Shown: piece after piece, positions 1 to 9,341 of the stretch
Position numbering within the stretch: the first letter of the stretch is position 1
Layout of the letters: the number at the start of each line of letters is the position of its first letter
Assembly: GCF_004349245.1 (NCBI RefSeq)
Contig: NZ_SMLC01000007.1
Coordinates: forward strand, 30,225-94,224
DNA from: Actinomadura sp. 6K520
Lineage (GTDB): Bacteria; Actinomycetota; Actinomycetes; Streptosporangiales; Streptosporangiaceae
DNA length: 64,000 nucleotides
Direction of reading: 5' to 3'
The notes under the pieces: model-generated
The model's input: the letters and a program-made list of their open reading frames with translations, nothing else
What the model was told of the DNA's origin: nothing
Databases searched by the model: none
Translations under genes and position numbers: made by a program

Positions 1-3000
1 CCTGTCGGTGTCACCCATCTCGACGTGCCAGCGGTATGGCTCAAGCTCCGCGAGTGCCCGGTCGAGTTCGCGTGACAGCGCTTCCGCCGCGGGCCCGTGG
101 TCGGGGGCGTGCCCGGCCCGGTGCAATCCGGCGAAGCCGACCGCACACTCACCCGGATCCGTGATCGCCCGCATCAGCCGGGCCGCACGAGCGAGATCGG
201 TGGTCGCCTCGTGTTCGGCGAGTACGCGGAGAGTCCTGGCCAGGCTGTGCGGACCTCCGGCGACGGTGCGGACGGCGCGGACGACATCGGCCGGGTCCCG
301 GTAGAAGTATCTCTTTGTGCACGCGGACCAGTCCTGGCTGAGGTTGTAGATCGCCATGCCGCCCTCGATGGAGTAGTGCCGGATCGGACGCTGCTCGCCG
401 ATGGGATGCACTGGGAACATCTCGAACTGCGGGGCATGACCGACAGACGGGGCACGTTTCCGCGTATAGCAGGCGGAGACCCATGTCGTTCCGGTCAGCG
501 CCTCGATGTCGCCGGATCGAGCCGTGATCTCGTCGACCAGCCGGTCCGCCGCGCGCTGGTCGCCTTCATCCAGGCAGCGATGGGCGATGTCCGCCAGGAC
601 GGAGTATCTGTCCGCATTCACGTCGCGCTCGAGTTCGGGGACACCACGATCATCGACCGCGCCCGAAATGGCGAATAGCGACGAGGTCCATCTCGTCTGA
701 GAAATTTCCCTGGCGACCTCGGCCGCGCGGGCAAGATCGTGCCGGGCGAATTCCATGGCCGCGTCCCGGAGGCTCTCGTTCCGGTAGAGGTTCTCCAGCG
801 AGCCCGCGGTGTCGGCCACGGCGGGAATGGCGGCGTATTCTTTTTCGATCAGCGGGAGCGCGGTCGCGCGGTCGGTGGGATCCAGCGTCGACAGTACGTG
901 CACTTTGGCCCATCCGTCGCGGTTCCCCGCCGCCGCCATGAGCCGGTTGCCGAGGGAGCGTGCCCTGGCGGGTTCGCCCCACTGGGTCCACAGCTCTATT
1001 CCATGGAGAAAACCCGGGGCGCGGACTGTGCAGGGGACCGTGGCATCGAGCGTCGCCAGCAGCATCCGCGCCGTCATCCGGTCTTCCGCGATCGCCGCGG
1101 CCGCCGCGGCGACGTTAGTGGCGAACTTCTCGCCGGCCGCCGCGTCGAACATCTCCGCTCGCAGCGCGGCGAGCCGGCCGGTGGCCTCGCCCGTGTCGTG
1201 CCGTCTCCACAGCGCGGCCAGCCGTGCCAGCCCGGGAAGCCGCGCGGCTGGGTTGAGACGGGCCAGGGCCCCTTCCGCCTCGCGCAGGATCGAGCGCACG
1301 TCCGGGGCCGCGGCGCGATCCGCGAGGTCCAGGTAGGCATCCGCCCGGTCGCGGTCGTCCCGGATACGGGCGATCAGTTCGCGTGCCCGTCGACCGTCGC
1401 CCGCAGCGCGGGCCGCCTCCCGGTACAGCGGGTCCGGTTGCGCCACCTTGCCGGACCCGATGGTCTCCGCGCCGTGCCGCCACAGGCGCAGCGCACGTTC
1501 GAGGTTTCGTGGAGCGAGCACCAGCGCCGCGGCCTTCATCGCCTCCCATGCGGAGGATTTGCGACCGTGGTCGCCGCCGGGATCGCCTGCGACGGTGACC
1601 GCGTTCTCCACCAGCAACTCGATCAGGTCCTCCACCGACGGATCGCCGGGGCCGGGCACGGCATAGCGGAGTATTTCCAGGATGGACGTGAACCGCTGAA
1701 CCGATGGCGGGAGCGTCGCGGCCCGATCCAGCGCCTCCCGGAGCCTCCCCCGCCGGGCCAGCAGGCCGAGCGGCTTGGGGGGAAGCGCGGCATCGGCCTG
1801 GGCACCCTGATGGCGGATGACCCCCAGGTACACCACCTGAGCCAAGCCGTCCGTCAGGTCACCGGCACGCGAGACTCGTTCGGCGGCGTGATCGGCGAGT
1901 TCCATGAACCGCCAGTCGTTCCCGAACTCCGCCCGGATCGCCTGCCGCAGTCCGGGGCAGGCCAGGCTCACCAGGCCGCCCGCACCGTCCTTGTCCGAAC
2001 GCTCCACATGAGCCGCCAGGTGCGCCAAGCCGTACCGGTCGACCTTTGGCCAGTCGACGTCGTCCCACGTGTCGGCGCCCGCGCGGTAGTGACGCACGAT
2101 CCGCCCGTGCCACAGGGCCTCACGGACGTGGCATTCCGGGCATTCGTGGGCCGCCCGTTCGCTGACCAGGAATTCGGCGATCGACTCGTGGAAGAACGCG
2201 AGCCGGTCGTTGCGCCTGTCGAGCAGCCAGCGCATCCGGCTCACCACCACGTCGACCGAGTCGATCTCGACGCGGACGCCGGACAGCTCCGTGAGCTGCT
2301 CGATGGTCAGCGGCTCGCGTGCCACGGCGAGGACGCCGAGGATGCGTCTTCCGACGCCCTCCCACGCCGGCGTGACCGTGTCCGTCGGCGCTTGCGGGTC
2401 CTCGATGAGCTGCATGCCGAGTTGCTCGATATCCCGGCGGGCGGTCTCCGCGAAGAAGCCGTAGATGTCCGCGAGATCGGATCCGAAGTCGTCCAGCTTC
2501 AGCAGCTTGGCGACGAGGTCGTCGTTGTGGTCGGCGGACGCGTCATTCAGCGCGTGCGCGTAGCTCGCGAGGTACTGGAAGTTTCCCGACGCGTGCCGCG
2601 CCACCCGCTGCCGGAACTGGTCCGGAATGAGCCCGTTGGCCGCCAGCTCCCGCTCCGCGTGCGAGGTGCCGAGCGCGGTCTCGGCGTACTTGACCAGGTC
2701 GGCGCGAACCCGCGTGTCGGCGAGGTCGAGTTCGATCCTGGTGAGCATCGGACGCCGACCCAGCAGGTCCAGCGCCCGGTGCGGCCGGGACGTGATGACC
2801 AGGCGCACGTTGGGTGGCGGGGGAGTTCCGGCGCTCAGCCAGTTGATGAGCCCGTCGCCCTCACCGGACCGGGCGGCGTCGTCGAGCCCGTCTATCAGGA
2901 CCACAATCCGGGCCGCTGGATTCTGCTCGAGCAGGACCTTCGCGGGGGCCCACAGCGCCAGGTAGGCGAGGTTGTGGGGCTCCAGCAGCCGGGGCTCCAG

Positions 3001-3534
3001 CTGGGCCGTTCCGATCCGCACTCCGGTAACGACGCCGTCGCCTTCCACGCGCCCGACTCGCTGCTCTACATCCAGGATGGAATGATCCGGGTCGCCAGCA
3101 TGCATGGCGGTCTCGTGGAACGGGGAGACGACGAGGTCGTCGATCGTGACCCCGATGGCGCTCCCGCCGGGTCCGACCTGGTCGATGTCCATCTGGACGA
3201 CGATCTTCAGCCGCTCCAGGGCGAATGCCGCTGGATGCCGCCGGGCGAGCTGGTGCCCGACCGAGAGCAGGAATGACGTCACGTCGCCGGGAGCGTGGAC
3301 ACCCTTGTCGGGCTGTCCGATGAAGTACCGCAGCCAGTCGTCGCGGTCTCTGGCGAGGCCGCAGGCCAGGGTGGTCTTGCCCGCACCCGGTTCTCCCGTC
3401 AGGAGCACGAACCGGCAGGCGTCTTCGGCGACAGCGGACTCGATGCCCTCCACCATCCAGCGCCGATCGATGAAGTTCACTCCGGTACGGTCACGGATGA
3501 ACGCCTCGAACGGCCGGTCGTCCTGCGGCTCCAC
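1..3534 (-). CDS. NACHT/STAND-type NTPase, C-terminus beyond the window edge
   Basis: The frame is open for 1178 codons from a GTG start to the left edge, so the C-terminus is missing. A P-loop (GEPGAGKT, residues 47-54) is followed by a Walker B strand (RIVVLIDGLDD, near residue 210) in the order expected for a NACHT/AAA STAND ATPase. A winged-helix-like stretch follows, then several hundred residues of degenerate helical repeats such as usually sense ligand or partner. Family knowledge: such proteins are signalling switches that oligomerise on ATP exchange, and many bacterial NLR-like members act in phage defence. The start lies 2 nt after the stop of the upstream BTAD gene, so the two are probably cotranscribed and translationally coupled. 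The specific effector role is unknown because no effector domain is visible in the part present. Confidence 0.85.
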   Translation of the reverse strand, partial: MEPQDDRPFEAFIRDRTGVNFIDRRWMVEGIESAVAEDACRFVLLTGEPGAGKTTLACGLARDRDDWLRYFIGQPDKGVHAPGDVTSFLLSVGHQLARRHPAAFALERLKIVVQMDIDQVGPGGSAIGVTIDDLVVSPFHETAMHAGDPDHSILDVEQRVGRVEGDGVVTGVRIGTAQLEPRLLEPHNLAYLALWAPAKVLLEQNPAARIVVLIDGLDDAARSGEGDGLINWLSAGTPPPPNVRLVITSRPHRALDLLGRRPMLTRIELDLADTRVRADLVKYAETALGTSHAERELAANGLIPDQFRQRVARHASGNFQYLASYAHALNDASADHNDDLVAKLLKLDDFGSDLADIYGFFAETARRDIEQLGMQLIEDPQAPTDTVTPAWEGVGRRILGVLAVAREPLTIEQLTELSGVRVEIDSVDVVVSRMRWLLDRRNDRLAFFHESIAEFLVSERAAHECPECHVREALWHGRIVRHYRAGADTWDDVDWPKVDRYGLAHLAAHVERSDKDGAGGLVSLACPGLRQAIRAEFGNDWRFMELADHAAERVSRAGDLTDGLAQVVYLGVIRHQGAQADAALPPKPLGLLARRGRLREALDRAATLPPSVQRFTSILEILRYAVPGPGDPSVEDLIELLVENAVTVAGDPGGDHGRKSSAWEAMKAAALVLAPRNLERALRLWRHGAETIGSGKVAQPDPLYREAARAAGDGRRARELIARIRDDRDRADAYLDLADRAAAPDVRSILREAEGALARLNPAARLPGLARLAALWRRHDTGEATGRLAALRAEMFDAAAGEKFATNVAAAAAAIAEDRMTARMLLATLDATVPCTVRAPGFLHGIELWTQWGEPARARSLGNRLMAAAGNRDGWAKVHVLSTLDPTDRATALPLIEKEYAAIPAVADTAGSLENLYRNESLRDAAMEFARHDLARAAEVAREISQTRWTSSLFAISGAVDDRGVPELERDVNADRYSVLADIAHRCLDEGDQRAADRLVDEITARSGDIEALTGTTWVSACYTRKRAPSVGHAPQFEMFPVHPIGEQRPIRHYSIEGGMAIYNLSQDWSACTKRYFYRDPADVVRAVRTVAGGPHSLARTLRVLAEHEATTDLARAARLMRAITDPGECAVGFAGLHRAGHAPDHGPAAEALSRELDRALAELEPYRWHVEMGDTDR

Positions 3535-3536
3535 GG

Positions 3537-4556
3537 TCAGCTCCCCTGCTTGAGCTCGACCCCGATGAGCTCACCGCCCGCTTCGACGCTGCCGGCCCGT
3601 ACGTCGCCCTCGATGTGTCCAGCGGCGCGCCCGGTCGCGACGGCGACGGCCTTACCGGCGACTACGCCGTCGACGTTGATCGTGCCCCGTACCGTCGGTG
3701 ACGGCTCGCCGGAGCGAACGCTTGGCTGCTCTTCCGCGTGCTCCCCGCCTGCTTCCTCGCTCGCCTTCGGCGGCACCGCCGCCGGCAGCGCCCCGTTCCG
3801 GCTGCCGCCGGCCCTGAGATGCGCCTCCAGGCGGGACAGGGAAGCGCCGAGTCGATCGCCCGCGTGAGCGGCCGCGTTCGCTGCCTTCTGATAAATCTGG
3901 TGGGCTCTGGCCGGGTGCCCGGCGTGGCTCGCCGCCCGCATCCAGAGTTCGACGAACTCCGCGTCCAGCAGCGCCTGCGGGTCGTTGGCGGCGCGCTGCT
4001 CGCATTCGTCGAGCACCAGCGCATGGTCGTGCCGGCTCATCCGCTGCGCTAGGCAGTGGATCACGGCGTCCCGGTACTCCATCCGCAGCGTCTGCCCGGT
4101 GTTGTCGGCCCACTGGCCGCGCAGACCGCGCAACGGGTGCCCACCGTGCAGGCCGGTCGCCGTTGGTCCCCACTCCCGCAGCGCCCGCTGCATGAGCCCC
4201 AGGCTCTCCGCGTCATCGACGCGGCGAGCCTCGGCGCACATGGCGCGGAAGCGCAGCACATCCGCCTGCTCCTGCGTGACGGGCAGACAGTAGCCGCCAT
4301 CGCGTGCGGGTACCGGGTCGCCATCGGGCGATGCCCGCCGCAGCTCACGGCGTAATTCGGACGCCACCCGCTCGACCCCGTGCTCCGGATACGGCGTCCT
4401 GAAGTCCCACAGGACCTCCTCCAGGCGCTCCCTGCCGACCACCGCGCCCCCCGCCATCGTCAGGACCGCGAGCAGATGCTGCTGCTGCCGGGACAGCTCG
4501 GCGGCCCAGCCGTCCTGCCGCGCGGCGACCCCGCTGAGGATCTCGAAAGTGATCAA
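3537..4556 (-). CDS. SARP/BTAD-like regulator with Gly/Val-rich tail
   Basis: This is a 339-residue protein with a winged-helix (Trans_reg_C-like) N-terminus (about 1-95) and a BTAD helical domain (about 100-240), the core of SARP activators. I chose the TTG at 4556 because an AGGAGG lies just upstream and the product then begins directly with the winged helix; a longer frame reaches 4670. After a charged linker, the last about 45 residues form a Gly/Val/Ile-rich motif (GTINVDGVVAGKAVAVATG and onward) resembling the short aggregation-prone or RHIM-like tails common next to actinobacterial NACHT genes; that comparison is by eye. It precedes the NACHT gene by 2 nt, so it is probably its regulator or signalling partner. 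Confidence 0.75.
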   Translation of the reverse strand: MITFEILSGVAARQDGWAAELSRQQQHLLAVLTMAGGAVVGRERLEEVLWDFRTPYPEHGVERVASELRRELRRASPDGDPVPARDGGYCLPVTQEQADVLRFRAMCAEARRVDDAESLGLMQRALREWGPTATGLHGGHPLRGLRGQWADNTGQTLRMEYRDAVIHCLAQRMSRHDHALVLDECEQRAANDPQALLDAEFVELWMRAASHAGHPARAHQIYQKAANAAAHAGDRLGASLSRLEAHLRAGGSRNGALPAAVPPKASEEAGGEHAEEQPSVRSGEPSPTVRGTINVDGVVAGKAVAVATGRAAGHIEGDVRAGSVEAGGELIGVELKQGS

Positions 4557-4669
4557 CGAACCTCCTGCGCACCCGTAGCGAACCGGCAGCGCACCCAGGA
4601 GCGCACCGGCATGGCAGACCGTGTCCTTGGCCGGGAGTTCCCCGGACAAGGACGAGAAGGGAAAAGACA

Positions 4670-4930
4670 ATGGGCAAGGAAGGCGACTGGCCGGAGTTCA
4701 GGCTCGCGTGCAACGGGGGCGGCGGCTGCGTCGTGGTCGAGCACATCGCGGACGCAGTGGTCATCCGAGACTCCAAGAACCTGCACCAGCCGGGGCTGGT
4801 CTTCAGCAGGAGGGAGTACGCGGACTTCCGGCGCCGCGTCCGGGGTGGCACCTGGCCCCGGACCGTCCTGCAGTTCCTCGCGTCCGTGCTGCGGACGGCG
4901 GCGCTGATCCTGCGGCACGTCACCCACTGA
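4670..4930 (+). CDS. DUF397 small protein
   Basis: The 86-residue product contains a DUF397 core: a WPEF start, a glycine-rich GNGGGGC-like segment, CVVVEHI, VVIRDSKN and LVFSRREYADF. An AAGGGA lies about 8 nt before the ATG. DUF397 proteins are almost always encoded beside an XRE/DUF5753 regulator in actinomycetes (the WhiJ/BldB-type systems) and are thought to act with it, possibly as antagonist. Here the XRE gene is convergent, separated by a strong terminator. A C-terminal extension of about 25 residues after the domain, with a hydrophobic stretch (VLQFLASVLRTAALIL), is unusual and could be membrane-interacting. Confidence 0.8.
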   Translation: MGKEGDWPEFRLACNGGGGCVVVEHIADAVVIRDSKNLHQPGLVFSRREYADFRRRVRGGTWPRTVLQFLASVLRTAALILRHVTH

Positions 4931-4938
4931 CCCCCCGG

Positions 4939-4977
4939 CCCGGGGTGCCCGGCGTTCTCCTCGCCGGGCACCCGGGG
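4939..4977. terminator. Bidirectional hairpin between convergent genes
   Basis: A 12-bp perfect stem (4943-4954 with 4962-4973) closes a 7-nt loop and is extended by 3 bp after one mismatch. It lies exactly between the convergent DUF397 and XRE genes, so it can stop transcription from both sides. There is no long T-run, as is usual in high-GC actinomycetes. Confidence 0.75.
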
Positions 4978-5001
4978 TGCCCCCGTGCTCATGACCCGTC
5001 C

Positions 5002-5895
5002 TCATAAGCCGTCCTCGGCGGGCTGCGCGCGGACGTCAGCGGCGATGCCCGAGAGCAGATCGCGCGCGTCCGGGCCGTAGACGGCCATCTGCTCCAGCAG
5101 CGGCCACTGGGCCCGGTAGAGGGCCACCTGTCCCGCGTCACTCACGGTGAGGTTGGCGTGCACCGTCTCCACCAGGACGAACGCATCTGCCCCCGGGTCG
5201 GCCGGCTCGATCACGACGAACCCGTGCGGCACGTGCGTGAGCGCCCGCGCGGACTGCGGAACCACCCCGATGACGACATTCCCAAGGGTGGCCACCGAGG
5301 CAATCCGGTCAAGCTGGGCGAGCATCAGGCTGGGCGGCCCCGGTCGCCACCGGAGCGCGGCCTCGGTGATGAGGAAGCCGAACTCCCGCGCCGGGTCGAA
5401 CAGCGCGGCCTGCCGGTCCACCCGGCTCGCGGTCACGCCGGGTATGTCGGGCTCGGCATACGCCGGTTCGAACATGGCGACCACCCGTCGGGCGTACTCC
5501 GCTGTCTGTAGCAGGCCGGGCACCAGCGTCGGCTCATAGACCAGCACGGCGCGGGACCGGGCCTCAATCTGCTGGATATCGTCTTGCAGGTGGCCGTGCC
5601 CGCGCATCGCCACGTCCCAGGGATGCACCTCGGTGTAGGCGGCCTCGGCCAGCGCCACCGCCCTGCTGGCCACGTCCTCGGAAGCGCTGACCGCAGCCGT
5701 CCAGCCGGTCACCTCCGGGATAGTCGGGAGGGTAGCGCCGGACTCGATCCGCGAGATCTTCGACTGACTGACGCCGATCTGCTCCGCGAGCTGACGACCA
5801 GGCAACCCAGCCTGCTCACGGAGCCGCCGCAGCTCAGCGCCGAGCCGACGCCGCCTGCTGAGCAGCACGTGCAGATTCCCATCCCCAGCGGGCAC
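5002..5895 (-). CDS. XRE-family regulator with DUF5753 domain
   Basis: The 297-residue protein has an XRE helix-turn-helix at about 15-70 (LGAELRRLREQAGLPGRQLAEQIGVSQSKISRIESG) shown here only by its edges LGAELRRL and SQSKISRIE, followed by a DUF5753 sensor-like domain from about residue 105 (VLVYEPTLVPGLLQTAEYAR) to the end. This is the standard actinomycete WhiJ-like architecture paired with DUF397. The GTG at 5895 is the furthest plausible start; a GTG nine codons inside would also leave the HTH intact. The upstream region 5896-6005 contains a 12-bp perfect palindrome at 5944-5955 and the inverted pair GAATCAA/TTGATTC on either side of it, which are candidate autoregulatory sites. Confidence 0.85.
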   Translation of the reverse strand: MPAGDGNLHVLLSRRRRLGAELRRLREQAGLPGRQLAEQIGVSQSKISRIESGATLPTIPEVTGWTAAVSASEDVASRAVALAEAAYTEVHPWDVAMRGHGHLQDDIQQIEARSRAVLVYEPTLVPGLLQTAEYARRVVAMFEPAYAEPDIPGVTASRVDRQAALFDPAREFGFLITEAALRWRPGPPSLMLAQLDRIASVATLGNVVIGVVPQSARALTHVPHGFVVIEPADPGADAFVLVETVHANLTVSDAGQVALYRAQWPLLEQMAVYGPDARDLLSGIAADVRAQPAEDGL

Positions 5896-6005
5896 AGCCC
5901 TCCCTGCGCAGTAAACGAATCAAGGCAAGCCAAACTGAATCATGGAGCATGCTCCTGCATAGTACGGCAAAACCGGGCCCCGCGTGGAGTTTGATTCAAG
6001 GAGTG

Positions 6006-7739
6006 TCATCTCGGGCGGCTGCCATGTCGTCGACGCCGATCAGCGGGCGGCGGAGAGACCTCAGCACGGCCGAGCGGGATCTCGGCCTTCCTCACATCTC
6101 CCTCCCGATGTGGCTGCGCTGCCGCCTGCTCCCGTGCGACCTGGAGGATCTGCAGTGCTTCGCGGATGAATTCGTGGCCGGCGTCCGTCGGGGACAGAGG
6201 CGTGCTGGACCTGTCGATGATGGGGAATCCGGCGGCTGTCTCGATCTTGGTGACCATTTGGCGCAGGGCGCTGTCGCGCCCGCCGTAGAGGGCGCGTGCT
6301 GCGGCGGCGAGGCTGTCGTGGCCGGGGATGCGGGTGATCAGTTCCAGTCGGGTGAGGGCGCCTGTGCGCATGGTGACGGCGCACATGGCGGGTGACGGCG
6401 GTGCGGGCAGGGTCAGGTGGCCGATGCCGCTGAAGTCGCTGTGCCGGCGGATCGGCAGGCCCCAGTTTCTGGCCAGGCTCTTCAGGTAGTGGGCGGTGAC
6501 GACACGCTCGCGAGCGAGCGTGTCGATGCTGCGGAGCTTGTCGACGTACTCGCGGTGCAGCCATTCCCGGGTGATTCCCGATTCCGGTGGCGGCCGTCGA
6601 CAGGTGGGCCGCTGGGGCCACGCCGTCGATCTGCAGGAGCCTGCGGATGGTGGCGGTGGCGCAGCCGGCCATGGCGGCGATCTCGGTGATGGGCAGGTTC
6701 TGGTGCTCGTAAAGGTCCCGGAGCCGGGCAGGGCTGAGGACTTCGGCCCGCGGAGGAGAGACGGGCAGGCCGTTGGCGGTGGCGGGCGGCGGGCCGGTGC
6801 CGGCAATCTCGCAGTACAGCCGGACATGCTCGGCGGTTAGGCCGAGGACACTGGCCGCCTCGTGCACGGAGCCGGTCCCGGCCAGCACGGCGGCGACCTC
6901 GTCTCCTGCGAGGCTGGTGGGGTCGGCGCCGGGCCAGTCCTACAAGGTGACCCAGCAGGCGGGCGGTTCCCAGGTGAGGGGCTCGGTGATGCCGTACCGG
7001 GCGAGGTTTGCCTCGGCCTGCTGGCGCAGGAAGGCACGCAGCGGGCCAGGTGCGCTGTAGCGGAAGCTGGTGCAGTGCCAGCCGAACGGCTTCCTCGCCC
7101 CGGGGATGGCGGGGTGCTCGCCGGTGAGCAGGACGAGCAGGTACCAGTGCAGCACGGCCAGGCGGGGGGCGTAGCTTCTGCTCCAGCCGTGCTGGAGGCG
7201 CAGCCGTGTGTAGGCGTCAAGGTCCAGGGTGACCGATTCCGGGCCGGTGAACAGCGCGCGGCGCCGCGTGTCGTTGATGGGACTGCCGTGCTCGTCCAGG
7301 GCGCAGGCGAGTTGGGCCAGTACTGACGCCAGCGGGGTAAGGCCGCGTTCGCGGTAGATGATGCGTTCCACTGCGCTGCGGTCGGTGTCGAAAGAGTGGT
7401 TGGCGAGCAGCGGGCTGGCGCACTCGAAGTTCAGCTGCGGTGGCCCTCCGGGCAGCAGCAGGAAGCTGGCACAGCCGCGCCGGAAGGAACTGCACGTGGC
7501 ACTGTGCGGCGCGTCATCCTCGGCCGCGGAATGACGAGACCGCGGCAGCAGCCGCAGAGTCCAGCCTGGCCACAGCATCGCGGGGATCATCGCCGCGCGG
7601 CGGGTGATGGCCCCAGCGGACAGGACGGGCCAGCGGGGCCGCGGGGTAGCGCTGGCGTAGCGGAGCCGGGCGTGCAGGCTCGCGTCGCCGTCGAGGCCGC
7701 CGAGCACTTTGCTGACCATGTCGGGGCCGCACCAGGCCC
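6006..7739 (-). pseudogene. Decayed large gene with HTH-like segments
   Basis: A coding trace continues through three broken frames: about 7739-6940, then an in-frame stop TAG at 6937-6939, then the same frame to about 6600, then a frameshift near 6590 into a frame that ends at 6006. Readable pieces look protein-like: an N-terminal part with WPGWTLRLLP and LAVLHWYLLVLL, a middle HTH (LPITEIAAMAGCATATIRRLL), and a C-terminal segment resembling a LysR-like winged helix (LELITRIPGHDSLAAAARAL and FPIIDRSSTPLSPT). The 5' end abuts the IS at 7740, which may have split the gene. I do not recognise the family. The HTH repeats suggest a DNA-binding protein of a mobile element. Confidence 0.6.
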
Positions 7740-8992
7740 TGTGCTTGCCGAATACCTCGTCCGTGCACGTCAAGCCGCATGCCGGTACTCGTTCAGGATG
7801 CCGCCAAGACGTTGACTTCTTCTGATGTTCAGCTGGGCGATCTCGTCGGGTTCGCTGATCGGTGGAGGTAGTGGCTTCAAGGGGCGTGCGTTGGCGATGC
7901 CCTGGTGAGGCCGATGCTGGTTGTAGAAGGTTTCGAACTCGCGAAGGGCGTGGAGCAGGTGCCGCTGGTTCCAGATCGACGTGCGGTCGAGGAGCTCGCG
8001 GCGGCAGGTCAGCACCCACCCTTCCATCACCGCGTTCATCCTGAGCATCCGCACCCCGGTCAGCACCACCCTGATGCCGGCATCGGCCAGGACAGTGTCG
8101 AACAGGTCGGGGAACTTGCCGTCCCGGTCACGGATCAGAAACTGCACCCGGCAGCCCACGTCCTCCAGGTCCATGACCAGGTTCCGAGCCGCCTGGGTCA
8201 CCCACGCTGCGGTCGGGCGGGCGGTGGCGCCCAGAACCCGGATGCGGGCGGGTGCGGTGCTCGATGACCGCCAGCACGTACGTGCGGGCGCCCATGAGGG
8301 TCACGGTCTCCAGGAAGTCGCACGCCAGCAGCCCCTCGGCCTGGGAACGCAGGAACCCGGCCCAGGTGGTGGCGGAACGCTCGGACGCCCGGATCGATGC
8401 CGGCTTCCTTGAGGATCTTGCACACGGTAGGGGCCGCGACCTTGACGCCGAGCACCAGCAGTTCACCGTGCACCCGCCGATAGCTCCAGCCCGGGTTCTC
8501 CCGCACCAAGCGGAGTACCAGCAGCCGGATGGAGCGGACGGTCGGTGGCCGGCCCCGGCCTTGTGGGGTTGGATCGGGCGGCGCGCAGGCCCGCGATCAG
8601 GTCACGGCGCCAGCGCAGCACCGTGTCTGGCCGTACCAGGAGCCGTATCCGCCGAAGTCCCACCGCGACGCAACGGGTGCAGCAGCGCCGCGAGCAGTGC
8701 CCAGTCCGGAGCGGTGAACTGCACCCTCGTCGCCTCCAGTTGGCGTTCCAGCACCGTGATTGGATGCCGTGGCACCAAGATCTCAGCGTCCTTGTCCCGA
8801 TCGGTCATCGGGAGCAGGCGGAGGGCCGCGAAGGTGTTCGCCACGGTCAGGTAGGCCAGTCGCAACAGCACAGCCACCCATCCTCCCGCGGCACAGCGGT
8901 GTCATGGCCCGGCCGGAACCGCCAAGCCCGGCGCCGCTGCCTGCCGGGCACTACGTCTCTCACCTGCACGGACATAGTTTTCGGCAAGCACA
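7740..8992 (-). mobile_element. IS element with terminal inverted repeats, inactive
   Basis: The ends are imperfect inverted repeats of about 33 bp. The left end begins TGTGCTTGCCGAA at 7740 and its mirror image ends at 8992, and the inner part TCGTCCGTGCA / ATGTCCGTGCA also matches, with TG...CA termini. The 1253-bp interior holds a single degenerate rve-type transposase gene. No clear target duplication is visible. Related debris occurs at 20308-20340 (one end only) and 61345-61465 (internal transposase shard), so this family has moved repeatedly in this genome. Confidence 0.8.
7770..8877 (-). pseudogene. Frameshifted rve (DDE) transposase
   Basis: The product can be followed from MAVLLRLAYLTVANTFAALR at 8877 to NEYRHAA at 7770, but at least three frame changes are needed (near 8660-8600, near 8390 and near 8230). 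The C-terminal 143 residues are intact and show the integrase-core motif RDRDGKF (second Asp) and MRMNAVME, with the catalytic Glu and the typical ELLDRTSIWNQRH stretch. The first Asp lies in the shifted part CDFLETVTL. This is the common actinobacterial integrase-core-domain transposase; with these breaks it cannot be active. Confidence 0.85.
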
Positions 8993-9341
8993 CGGTTCGA
9001 ACTCGGAGTTCCCGAGTCGGAGCCAGGCGATATTGCCTTCATGCTGGGCGGCCCGCAACGACCACCCAGTCCTTTCACCGCATAACGGACAAGCCCATCC
9101 CAGGTTCTGGACACCGGCCGCTACTCAGCTGGACGTCCTGAGCCGCCTCACCATGCGTCTGCCGCTCCAGCGGACCAGAATTTCTGCACTCATCATGACG
9201 ACCCGAAGCCACTCAATAGCGCTTGGTCACATCACTTCACATGCCGCATCCTTACTGCCCCCAATGCGCCAGGCCTGATGTGGCCAGGACCGATCAGATT
9301 GATACATAGCCGAGACTAACGTTCATCACTATCATCTCACC
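8993..9341. other. Gap with one truncated Cys-containing reading frame
   Basis: No intact gene. On the minus strand from about 9112 to 8998 one frame reads a plausible zinc-ribbon-like piece (WACPLCGERTGW, then AWLRLGNSEFE) that stops just inside the IS, so it may be a gene end cut by the insertion. The rest, toward 9341, becomes AT-richer and precedes the orphan gene at 9342. Confidence 0.35.

Noticed and set aside
739..3276. An 845-codon open frame on the plus strand
   Set aside because: It is antisense to the NACHT gene, whose P-loop and Walker B are on the minus strand; its residues are Arg/Gly/Pro-rich without any domain, as expected for a shadow in high-GC DNA.
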